This document shows, piece after piece, positions 53,686 to 61,972 of a DNA stretch of 64,000 nt. The notes under the pieces were generated by a model. That model made no database searches. It had not been told where the DNA came from and was given only the letters and a program-made list of their open reading frames with translations. Positions within the stretch are counted from its first letter, which is position 1. Each line of letters begins with the position of its first letter. Position numbers and translations under genes: made by a program. The stretch is taken from assembly GCF_003443675.1 (NCBI RefSeq), contig NZ_CP031963.1:3185501-3249500 (forward strand), in the 5' to 3' direction. Source of the DNA: Aquimarina sp. BL5 (GTDB lineage Bacteria; Bacteroidota; Bacteroidia; Flavobacteriales; Flavobacteriaceae).

Positions 53686-54810
53686 TTATTCTGTCTTCAA
53701 TATTTTAAAAACCTGATTATCAATATTTAATAAATATATATTTGGTTTTAGGTTTGATAGGTCAATTTGTTCTTTTTTAGCAGTAATCCTTCCACTCACT
53801 AGATGTTCACCCAAAAGAGAAAATATTTCATAACTCTTAGAAATAGCAAAATCACTTTCTATAGTAACATAAGAATTCGTAGGATTCGGATATATGCTGG
53901 TGGTTAATTGAGCATTGGTGTCTATTTCATCAACTGATAATGTTTGGCAAGAAACATTTGTTTCAAATGTAGACGCTGTTGCTGGATTATCTAGTAATTC
54001 ATCATTGATTAAAGAGCAATAACAACTGTTATTATTTAGTTTTGACCTTAGCCAAGAAATAGCTAGTTTCCCTACATTTCCCTGTGCTCCTCCTGGAGTG
54101 TTTGCCACAGAATGATTTCCGTTTTTTATTTCATATAATAATTTATCTGTTTCCTCTGGAGTTGTGTTATAATGAACATCTGCATGCTGAGATGGTTGTG
54201 CAGTAGAATCATTTTGACCACTGAAAATTAGTACCGGAGCCGAATGATCAAGAGATGGTCTATTAAATGTTGGTAACCAAGGACACAAAGCAACTACAGC
54301 TTTTATGTTAGCATTCATAACAGCCGCTCGTTGGGCTCCTCCTCCACCCATAGAATGACCACTTACCGCAAATTTATCAATATCAACCTGTCCGTTAAGC
54401 GGGGAAGAAGTCCGTGTATTCTCATTTTCTAAAGTCTTAAGCGCTGCTATAAGGGCTGTTGCTCTCGCATCCGGAAATGCATTTCTATTATTAGTCCCTA
54501 TGACTATTGCTATGATCCCGTGAGAAGCATAATAAGGCCCCCAGGCTCTTACCGACCCCGGACCTGCCGTAAACCCAGGCACGATTGCGATACTAGGATA
54601 TGGTGGTGTTCCATTTGTCGGATAGTAGACTGTTACTTCTCGATAATCCGAACTATCTGGCAAACCGTCAGATTCTGTTAGAGTTTCTACATCATAGAGT
54701 CCTGGATTCGTTATAGATTCTAATGTAACATCATTGCATTGAGCGTAGTTAAAGTGAAAGCATGTTACTATCGTTACTACACTTAGTAGTAATTGTAAAT
54801 TTTTAGTCAT
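53686..54810 (-). CDS. candidate polyester (PET-like) hydrolase with T9SS tail
   Basis: A 374-residue protein. Signal peptide 1-23, alpha/beta-hydrolase domain (about 25-290) and a T9SS C-terminal sorting domain (about 300-374). Features shared with PET hydrolases/cutinases are PGFTAGPGSVRAWGPYYASHG (Phe80 in the oxyanion region), GHSMGGGG (Ser153, Met154), LCPWLP (Trp178), QNDSTAQP (Asp201) and NGNHSVAN (His233). A late Cys pair region, NNNSCYCSL to NVSC, suggests disulfides. Bacteroidota PET hydrolases with the same T9SS tail (PET27, PET30) are described. Activity on natural or synthetic polyesters is inferred, not shown. Confidence 0.87.
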   Translation of the reverse strand: MTKNLQLLLSVVTIVTCFHFNYAQCNDVTLESITNPGLYDVETLTESDGLPDSSDYREVTVYYPTNGTPPYPSIAIVPGFTAGPGSVRAWGPYYASHGIIAIVIGTNNRNAFPDARATALIAALKTLENENTRTSSPLNGQVDIDKFAVSGHSMGGGGAQRAAVMNANIKAVVALCPWLPTFNRPSLDHSAPVLIFSGQNDSTAQPSQHADVHYNTTPEETDKLLYEIKNGNHSVANTPGGAQGNVGKLAISWLRSKLNNNSCYCSLINDELLDNPATASTFETNVSCQTLSVDEIDTNAQLTTSIYPNPTNSYVTIESDFAISKSYEIFSLLGEHLVSGRITAKKEQIDLSNLKPNIYLLNIDNQVFKILKTE

Positions 54811-54979
54811 TAGTTAGTAGTATTAGGTTAAAAGAAAATTATGTGAATGTTTAGATTAAGAATAAGCTTAGTTGAGAATAATACATTTTAACTACCTTAA
54901 CTATAAATAATCAAAATTAGTATTCACGCATAATAAAAAAATAGTCTTAATATGTAGTGATTTTAGAAAAGAATATTAC

Positions 54980-55495
54980 CTACCAACCCACATACTTCGG
55001 TGGTTTGATTTCATTAAGATTTAAATACACGATTAGTTGTCCTCTATGATGCGTTACGTGATCCTGAAGCAGATTCAAAATCTGAAGTTTGGATTTTGGA
55101 CCGGCAAAAAAATCTACTTCGGTTTTTAGTGACTCATCTTTTGCGTTCTGCACACGTTCATAAACAAGATCAAATGATTTTTCGAGTAATTTAATAACCT
55201 CGATCTTAGAATCAGGAGCATTTTCCGAAAGTTTTTTACGATCAAAGATTTCTTCAGAAAAGTAAATTGTACTAAGCCATAGCATATTTCCACAGATATG
55301 AAGCAATTGGTTTCTAAAATCCATTTCACGTTCTGTAGGAGCATATGAATACTTGTTTTCTGGCATAGATTCAGCTATTTCCAGCAAATACTCTTTAGAA
55401 TTCATCCACTTTTCTAAAAAAGCGGATTTAGGGGTTACTTGTTGAGACATTATAGGATATGAAATAAGAAAAAGAAGGAAGAATATTTGTTTCAT
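54980..55495 (-). CDS. exported DinB-family protein
   Basis: A 171-residue four-helix DinB-fold protein with signal peptide 1-18. Candidate metal-binding His residues are in QLLHICGN and DHVTHHRGQLIVYL. The family includes metal-dependent transferases of small thiols; this member's substrate is unknown. It overlaps the cytochrome gene by one base. Confidence 0.85.
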   Translation of the reverse strand: MKQIFFLLFLISYPIMSQQVTPKSAFLEKWMNSKEYLLEIAESMPENKYSYAPTEREMDFRNQLLHICGNMLWLSTIYFSEEIFDRKKLSENAPDSKIEVIKLLEKSFDLVYERVQNAKDESLKTEVDFFAGPKSKLQILNLLQDHVTHHRGQLIVYLNLNEIKPPKYVGW

Positions 55496-55890
55496 TACTT
55501 AGCAGTCGCTTCATTCATATATAATTCTATTGCTTTCAATTCTTCGTTGGTAAATTTTTCTAAGCGCGCAAAATTGGTTTTCATTACTGCATAGTTATCA
55601 GGATCAACAATAGGATCTTTTTTTTGTCTTAAAAAACCTATGATATCACCATTTTTTTCTTTGTAAATTTTCATAATCTCAGTAACACTTGGACCTATGG
55701 ATTTCTTATCCATTCGATGACAAGAATAACAGTTTCCTTTGCCTTTAAATAATTCTTTTCCTAAATCAAATTCAGGAGACGACTTTTTCTTCGAGCCAAT
55801 TACAATTTTTTCTTTTTCGGGTTTCTTTTCTGATTGACAACTAGTGGCTATAAATGTTATGCTTAAGAGTATTAAAAAAATATTTTTCAT
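55495..55890 (-). CDS. lipoprotein c-type cytochrome
   Basis: A 131-residue protein. Lipoprotein signal to Cys18 (ATSC), then a single haem-binding CYSCH (residues 54-58) in a class I cytochrome c fold, with a likely axial Met in YAVMKTNF. An electron carrier at the outer face of a membrane. ATG at 55890 starts the signal; a TTG 18 bases upstream is in frame. Confidence 0.9.
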   Translation of the reverse strand: MKNIFLILLSITFIATSCQSEKKPEKEKIVIGSKKKSSPEFDLGKELFKGKGNCYSCHRMDKKSIGPSVTEIMKIYKEKNGDIIGFLRQKKDPIVDPDNYAVMKTNFARLEKFTNEELKAIELYMNEATAK

Positions 55891-55904
55891 TGTGTGTGAT
55901 CTTA

Positions 55905-56282
55905 TCAATTAAATAAATTATCAATGTCTTTTTTGAATCTTTCTAAAAGATCTTTAGAAAAACTACTAATTACTTTTTCTTCTTTAGAACCTATACCATC
56001 ACTTGCTTCGGCTATTTTGGTTAACGCATAAATCATAAAATCATACTCTTCATCTGGTCCATTATCCGAAAAAACTTCTATGACCTTTTTATATAAGGTT
56101 TCAATATCATTTTGATTGTCATTTTCATAATCAAAAGACCATTTAATTTCTTGTCCTTTTGGATGCGCCTTTAGAATTTCTTCCAACGTTTTTACTTCTT
56201 CTTTCTTAATAACACCATCACTCATAGCGATAACATACAATAATTCTCCAAAAGTCTGATATAATCGATCTCTGCTTACCAT
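55905..56282 (-). CDS. TerB-like protein
   Basis: A 125-residue helical acidic protein. The TerB pattern is visible (LLYVIAMSDGVIKKEEVKTLEEIL and a second Asp-rich copy, IAEASDGIGSKEEKVI), suggesting metal binding as in TerB tellurite-resistance proteins. It lies between hemB and the cytochrome gene; no other ter genes are present, so a resistance role is doubtful. Confidence 0.8.
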   Translation of the reverse strand: MVSRDRLYQTFGELLYVIAMSDGVIKKEEVKTLEEILKAHPKGQEIKWSFDYENDNQNDIETLYKKVIEVFSDNGPDEEYDFMIYALTKIAEASDGIGSKEEKVISSFSKDLLERFKKDIDNLFN

Positions 56283-56296
56283 AAAAGTTCATTTAA

Positions 56297-57271
56297 TTAC
56301 CCCAAAAGCTTCACTACGTCTTTAGCAAAATAGCTAGCAATTATGTGTGCTCCTGCCCTTTTAAACGCTATTAGTTGTTCCATCATAATCGTATCATGAT
56401 CTAACCATCCTTTTTCTGCTGCTGCTTTAAGCATTGCATACTCACCACTTACTTGATACACCGCTACAGGAACATCAACAGCCTCCCTAATATCGCGCAA
56501 AATATCCAGATAAGCTAATCCTGGTTTGACCATAACAATATCGGCTCCTTCCTCTATATCATTCAGTGTTTCTTTAACAGCTTCATCTCGATTAGCAAAA
56601 TCCATCTGATAGGTCTTTTTATCTCCAAAACCAGGTGCAGAATCCAAGGCATCTCTAAACGGTCCATAAAACGCCGATGCATACTTGGCACTATAACTCA
56701 TAATACCTGTATTCTTATAGTTTTCTGTTTCTAGAAGCTCTCTAATTGCCAAAATTCTACCATCCATCATATCACTAGGCGCTACAAAATCTGCTCCCGC
56801 TTTAGCGTGAGATAACGACATCTTTGCTAAAACCTCGCAAGTAGGATCGTTAACAATATATCCATCCTCCACAATACCATCGTGTCCATATGAAGAATAT
56901 GGATCCAATGCCACATCAGTCATCACCAACATTTCTGGTGCTACATTTTTTACAGTTTTTATGGCTCGCTGCATCAATCCATCAGGATTTAAGGCTTCGG
57001 TCCCTTTATTATCTTTAAGATTATCAGGAACTTTAACAAAAAGCAATACCGCCTTTAACCCCATCATCCACAACTCTTTTACTTCGTCTTTTAATAAGTC
57101 TAAGCTATATCTGTAATATCCAGGCATCGAAGCGATTTCTTGCTTTATATTATTACCTTCTATAACAAAGAGTGGTACTAAAAAATCATTAGGGGTGATT
57201 GTATGTTCTCTGACTAAAGATCGAATTGATTCTGTAGTTCGTAATCTTCTATTTCTGCGTAGTTGATGCAT
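56297..57271 (-). CDS. hemB: porphobilinogen synthase
   Basis: A 324-residue enzyme of tetrapyrrole synthesis condensing two 5-aminolevulinates. Schiff-base lysines Lys196 (YSAKYAS) and Lys249 (VMVKPG) are in place. The usual three-Cys zinc site is replaced (DVALDPYSSYGHDG), which marks the magnesium-type, zinc-independent class. It heads a four-gene unit with a cytochrome c, fitting haem supply. Confidence 0.97.
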   Translation of the reverse strand: MHQLRRNRRLRTTESIRSLVREHTITPNDFLVPLFVIEGNNIKQEIASMPGYYRYSLDLLKDEVKELWMMGLKAVLLFVKVPDNLKDNKGTEALNPDGLMQRAIKTVKNVAPEMLVMTDVALDPYSSYGHDGIVEDGYIVNDPTCEVLAKMSLSHAKAGADFVAPSDMMDGRILAIRELLETENYKNTGIMSYSAKYASAFYGPFRDALDSAPGFGDKKTYQMDFANRDEAVKETLNDIEEGADIVMVKPGLAYLDILRDIREAVDVPVAVYQVSGEYAMLKAAAEKGWLDHDTIMMEQLIAFKRAGAHIIASYFAKDVVKLLG

Positions 57272-57394
57272 TAATTTGCTAGTAGTTTATAAGAAACGTA
57301 AATATACCAACTTATAACGTAATTTCGGGTGGATCATTTTCACAAAATTAAACCAATTATGTAACAAACGCCTAACATAACCTACTAACTATTT

Positions 57395-57565
57395 AACCCG
57401 CTTTATGTAATAGAAAATCTATTGCATCTGTGAGCTACTGCAAATACTATCGCTTCGCTACTTTTTTTGATTTCACCGTAGCGGTGCTATGCTAAAATCA
57501 AGAAAAAGCTAGTATTTCTGGTATCTCAAAGCTTCTTAACGAAGTTCTATTACATAAATCGGGTT
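57395..57565. repeat. structured dispersed element, intact copy B
   Basis: A 171-base element with near-perfect terminal inverted repeats (57395-57415 and 57545-57565, 20 of 21 positions). Inside are TTGCA/TGCAA and CACCG-TAG-CGGTG hairpins, plus a long arm TTTTTTTGATTT against AAAATCAAGAAAA. No ORF. It resembles a MITE or large REP. It lies 32 bases before a decayed ABC transporter locus. Copy A is at 44148-44317. Confidence 0.75.
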
Positions 57566-57597
57566 TAAAAGATAAAAATTGCTAAACCTTATTTTAT

Positions 57598-58308
57598 ATG
57601 CTGACAATAAAAAATCTCAATAAAACGTATCCTAACGGAACACAGGCATTAGACAATGTCAATCTTACTTTAGAAAAAGGAATGTTTGGTTTGTTAGGTC
57701 CTAACGGGGCTGGTAAATCTACCTTAATGAGAACTATTGCCACGCTACAATTAGCAGATACAGGGTCTATCCATTTTGATGGTATTAACGTTTTTAAACA
57801 ACCTGAAGAGCTGCGAAAAGTGTTAGGATATTTACCTCAAGATTTTGGGGTATACCCAAAAGTTTCTGCAGAGATGATGCTCAATCATATTGCTAAAGTA
57901 AAAGGGATTACTAATGCTTCTGAACGAAAAGGGTATGTAGCTGATTTATTAAATAAAGTAAATTTATATAAGTTTAGAAGCCGTAATCTAGGTGATTTTT
58001 CTGGAGGAATGCGACAGCGTTTTGGAATTGCTCAAGCACTATTAGGAAATCCAAAACTTATTATCGTAGATGAACCTACCGCTGGTTTAGATCCATTAGA
58101 ACGTAATCGTTTTCATAATCTATTAAGCGAATTAGGCGAAAATGCTGTAGTAATTTTATCTACTCATATCGTAGATGATGTAACAAATCTTTGCGAGCAT
58201 ATGGCTGTTTTTAATGAAGGCAGAATCCTTGCACAAGGAAATCCACAAGAACTATCAAGTACTTTGGATAACAAAATATTCAAAAAGCAAAACCTTTGTG
58301 TTTTATGA
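57598..58308 (+). CDS. ABC transporter ATP-binding protein, C-terminus altered by deletion
   Basis: A 236-residue ATPase with all catalytic motifs: Walker A GPNGAGKST (about 34-42), Q loop YLPQDFG, signature FSGGMRQR, Walker B LIIVDEPTAGL and H-loop STHIVDD. After TLDNKIFKK the frame runs into a permease fragment in another frame, so the natural C-terminus (usually tens of residues more) is missing. The partner permease is only a remnant (58290-58534), so the protein probably has no function as an exporter now. Confidence 0.85.
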   Translation: MLTIKNLNKTYPNGTQALDNVNLTLEKGMFGLLGPNGAGKSTLMRTIATLQLADTGSIHFDGINVFKQPEELRKVLGYLPQDFGVYPKVSAEMMLNHIAKVKGITNASERKGYVADLLNKVNLYKFRSRNLGDFSGGMRQRFGIAQALLGNPKLIIVDEPTAGLDPLERNRFHNLLSELGENAVVILSTHIVDDVTNLCEHMAVFNEGRILAQGNPQELSSTLDNKIFKKQNLCVL

Positions 58309-58534
58309 TGCATTACCTATCAACAACGGAAGTTTGTACTTCTCTAAGGTTATTTCTTTATTAGGTGTTGCGGTAGTATTAGCGTTTGTAAATATCTTAA
58401 TTGGCTTATTATTTCAGACTTTTAATGGTGTTCCACTAAAAGCTGTGGTTTCTGATTCTATTAATAGAATGTATTTCTATAAATTACGTACTACACTAAA
58501 ACCTAAAGACACTGCAGAGTTCTCCATCTCTTGA
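58290..58534 (+). pseudogene. remnant of an ABC permease/M1-peptidase fusion gene
   Basis: Reading frame 2 relative to the ATPase gives YDALPINNGSLYFSKVISLL and a membrane segment, then GLLFQTFNGVPL, typical of an ABC-2 permease. It jumps to VVSDSINRMYFYKLRTTLKP, typical of the peptidase M1 part of these long (about 1200-residue) proteins. It ends after about 80 residues. At least two deletions must have occurred. Confidence 0.65.
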
Positions 58535-58617
58535 GGAACCTTAGGCCTGCATAAAATATTTTCTAGAATCTTTGATTTCAAAATTATGATTAGAACACAA
58601 TGTTTTCACCTGAAGTC

Positions 58618-61600
58618 TTATAAAATTATTTTATCTAACGTTACTTTTTCTTTTTGATTAGAGAGGTTAATACATTGTACTTTTTTTGTTTCATTAGGCA
58701 GACCATAATTGGTATACACTGTATATTTCATAAACGCAGGGCTTAAAGCTGAAGCATCACCGAATGATTGAACATTTATAATCCATTCACCAGGCATTGC
58801 ATTATCAATTATAAACTCTTTAGATGAAACACCAGATTGAACTCTGGATAATAATTCTTCTTTGTTTTCTTTAAACACATGTTTCCATTTAGAAAACTTC
58901 TTTTCTGGACTTACGAACTGAAGTTCAAATTCTGATTGAGGATCACTCCATTGAAAAACAAGACGAACCGGCACTCCTTTTACAGCTAAAAATTCATCAG
59001 GCACATCATTGTAAGTAAGCTCCGATCTATGAAAGTTTAATAATCTCCTAATTTCTGACTCCGCTTGTTCTGCAATTTCTTCAAAGTCTATTGCAGATTC
59101 CTTATTTCTTAATATTTTTTTATAAAGTTCAAAGGCTGGTTTATATTTTCCTATCGAAACGTAGATTCGTGCAAGATCTAAATGAGATTGCGCCGCATCG
59201 GGAGCTAAGTCAAGTATACGCTCATATAAAAACGCTGCGTTATGGTATTCTTCTATAGCTTCTAACTTAAAAGCTAAGACCAATAACACTTGTGGATTAT
59301 CGAATCCTATTTCAGAAATATTAGATAAGACTTGATCAGCAAATTCAGTGTTCCATCTTCTAAAATAAGAGGCACTATAACTATAAAAAGGTATGTTTAT
59401 AGGATATTTCTCTCTAAGACTATAATATATATCTTTTGCCTCTTTATAACTTGTACTATTCCACAATCCATCCAAATAAGAAGGTCTGTTGTTGTTAACA
59501 TCTAGTAAAAAAGTTGAAGTCGTATAATCATTTCCTTTCACCAATAAGTGATCAACTGGTTTCTCTTCTTTATTATTTGAGATATCACCATATTTAGTGG
59601 TGATAATAAAAACTCCATTTCTTGCGGCTTGACCAAACCTAGCAGACGCTGATAAGCCAGTTAGTACAGATATTGATTTTATCTGTGTAGGGAATAGAAA
59701 AGTTGGTGGCTCGTTAAATTGTAGACCATCTACTACAAATAAAGGCGGTGTGCTATTGTCAGCAGCAAGCGAAAGCTTTGTTCGTATTTCATAAACTGCC
59801 TCATCTCCCCAACCAAACACCTGGACTCCTGGAAATTGACCTCTTATCAAATCCGACAAATATATAGCAGACTGCAGAAAATCTTCTTCTCCTAATGTGT
59901 ACATAGCAACCCCAAGTGATTTCTTCTTCACATTATTACCATATACATCTTTTACTATTTCATCTTGTTCCTTATTTTCTTTAGTCTCTACTATCACTTC
60001 GTCTAGAGTTGTGTAATTAGAAACAAGATCTACCTTAATATTTTTTGTTGCGTCCAACGTAATTTCCTTGGATTCCATCCCAAAAAAATCAAATGTTAAC
60101 ACATCTTCCATACTAGCATCTATAGAAAACGATCCATTAGCATCTGTAATTCTTTGGATCAACGTCCCTTTTACAGAAACTTTACACCCTTGTACAGGTT
60201 TCCCTCCAGAAGTGACCAAACCTTGCACCAATTCCTTGGTTTTATCGGTCTGATATATGGTATTATCCTCTAGCTCATATACTATATTAGACAAGGCCTG
60301 ATCCACAGAGATCTTGGTAAGATTAAGATAGTATCCTTCACTTTGTACCGCAGCTTTGTGCAGTAACAAATCATCGGAATTGGGCATGTGATTCATATAA
60401 AAAACCGGAACATCATAAACTTGTGGAAATACCCCAAAAGTCGATCGACCATCACTAACTACCATATACTGATCAGGTTTGTTTTCTTCCTTAAAAAGAG
60501 ACGAAAAATTAGTAGCTCCATTATAAGTCATATTCTTAAGTGATGCTATAAGTTCATTGCTTTTACCATTTCTTATAACAAACTTTTGTTGCTTATGAAT
60601 TGTATTAGAAAAAGGTATCAGTGTTACGGTAGTGTTTTCTATTTTTTTTAAATACGCTTTTAAAAATTGGTATGTATATTCCGGATCATGATTTGCTGCA
60701 GAAAAAGAAGTATCCCAATAAAGCACAATGTCATCTGGATTTTCTCTTTTTCTTAATTGTGTTTCTTCTGCTGGATAGGATATATCTAAACTAAATGCCA
60801 TTCCTATATCCCAGTGTACATCCCAATGACCTTGACTTATATATCGTAGATAAGATATACCTTCTTCTGATCCTCCAATAGAAAACTCAATATCTTCTCC
60901 ATATACTTTTACTAACTCTAAACTAACAATAATATCATCATGCACCACGATATTATAATCCATTAAGTCTATAACTTCTTCGCCTTTTTCTTTGGTAATA
61001 GTATGATAGATATTACTGGTTAACATGTTTCTACCCGGAGTCCTTCTTTTGTGTTCATACACATTCACACGTACTAATAAGCTATCTGTAATATTCTCGT
61101 TTATATTAAACTTAAGTCGTAGTAGTTTAGAATTCTTATGGCTGATTCTAATTCTAGTGCCAATCTCACCACCTAGCGCCTTGGCATCTTTCCAATACCC
61201 CATAAAACCATTAGAGACACTTGATCTACCAACTGTCTTTTTCATTCTTTTTTCTGCCGTTACTGTAGCCGCTTCTAATTCATAGATAGCCGGCTCCATT
61301 AAAATGGTATTATTATTTGTCAATAGTTGGAACAATTCCTTAACAGATAATTGCATTGTTTTATATCCTAAACTCGATAGCTGAAAGACACTGCTTCTAT
61401 TTATTTCCTGTTCGTCATATTGTAAAAAGATATGACCATTCTGATCACTAACCGTACCGATACCTTCGTCTAAAAAACCAACATTTACAAAAGGAATAGC
61501 TTTCTGAGTATCTCGATCCAAGACATAAGCGTCTATAGTAATCTCGTATTGAGCGGATATGAATCCACTTATAAATAATGTGCAAATGAGTAAAAAAATT

Positions 61601-61620
61601 ATTTTTGATTTCATAGGCAT
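58618..61620 (-). CDS. VWA, TonB-plug and TPR multidomain exported protein
   Basis: A 1000-residue protein. Signal peptide 1-23, a CarboxypepD_reg-like domain (about 28-115) and a beta-rich domain (about 135-285). A VWA-like domain (about 297-455) has a full MIDAS set: Asp303-Ser305-Ser307, Thr370, Asp390. A second CarboxypepD_reg domain (about 465-545), a TonB-receptor plug (about 578-678; LFVVDGLQFNEPPT, GVFIITT), TPR units (about 770-870) and a C-terminal beta domain complete it. There is no barrel after the plug, so it is not a receptor. Assembly or adhesion at the outer membrane is plausible. An ATG at 61614 is an alternative start. Confidence 0.85.
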   Translation of the reverse strand: MPMKSKIIFLLICTLFISGFISAQYEITIDAYVLDRDTQKAIPFVNVGFLDEGIGTVSDQNGHIFLQYDEQEINRSSVFQLSSLGYKTMQLSVKELFQLLTNNNTILMEPAIYELEAATVTAEKRMKKTVGRSSVSNGFMGYWKDAKALGGEIGTRIRISHKNSKLLRLKFNINENITDSLLVRVNVYEHKRRTPGRNMLTSNIYHTITKEKGEEVIDLMDYNIVVHDDIIVSLELVKVYGEDIEFSIGGSEEGISYLRYISQGHWDVHWDIGMAFSLDISYPAEETQLRKRENPDDIVLYWDTSFSAANHDPEYTYQFLKAYLKKIENTTVTLIPFSNTIHKQQKFVIRNGKSNELIASLKNMTYNGATNFSSLFKEENKPDQYMVVSDGRSTFGVFPQVYDVPVFYMNHMPNSDDLLLHKAAVQSEGYYLNLTKISVDQALSNIVYELEDNTIYQTDKTKELVQGLVTSGGKPVQGCKVSVKGTLIQRITDANGSFSIDASMEDVLTFDFFGMESKEITLDATKNIKVDLVSNYTTLDEVIVETKENKEQDEIVKDVYGNNVKKKSLGVAMYTLGEEDFLQSAIYLSDLIRGQFPGVQVFGWGDEAVYEIRTKLSLAADNSTPPLFVVDGLQFNEPPTFLFPTQIKSISVLTGLSASARFGQAARNGVFIITTKYGDISNNKEEKPVDHLLVKGNDYTTSTFLLDVNNNRPSYLDGLWNSTSYKEAKDIYYSLREKYPINIPFYSYSASYFRRWNTEFADQVLSNISEIGFDNPQVLLVLAFKLEAIEEYHNAAFLYERILDLAPDAAQSHLDLARIYVSIGKYKPAFELYKKILRNKESAIDFEEIAEQAESEIRRLLNFHRSELTYNDVPDEFLAVKGVPVRLVFQWSDPQSEFELQFVSPEKKFSKWKHVFKENKEELLSRVQSGVSSKEFIIDNAMPGEWIINVQSFGDASALSPAFMKYTVYTNYGLPNETKKVQCINLSNQKEKVTLDKIIL

Positions 61621-61972
61621 ATAGAATACTAACGTTTAAACCAAAGTTACAAATGATATGTATCTTATTAAGTATAACAATCTATAAATTAGTGTTATAA
61701 AGAAGTAATCTGTTACCACAAATATTGGATTTTTATGAATATTATAACATTATTGTTGAATAGAAGTTTTATCTAACACATTAAAAACCTGAATACTATT
61801 TGTTTATTATAAGGTTTTCTCCTTTTGTAACATTTCCCCTTCACATCCGTCTTCTCCGTACAGTGCCTCTATTCTATTAAAATTAAATAGTATATAACTC
61901 AGGCAACCTTTATAGATCTATTTACGTCTATATGAATAACTATCGGATATCAAAAAACGAAATCATCAAATT
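61621..61972. other. intergenic region between divergent genes
   Basis: About 350 AT-rich bases holding the promoters of two divergent genes. I see a short CTATT/AAATAG palindrome near 61870 but no good TTG-N20-TAnnTTTG pair, and no ORF. Confidence 0.4.

Noticed and set aside
55905..56282. TerB-like gene as part of a tellurite-resistance or phage-defence ter cluster
   Set aside because: Neighbours are hemB, a cytochrome c and DinB; no terC, terD or terZ genes are in the window.
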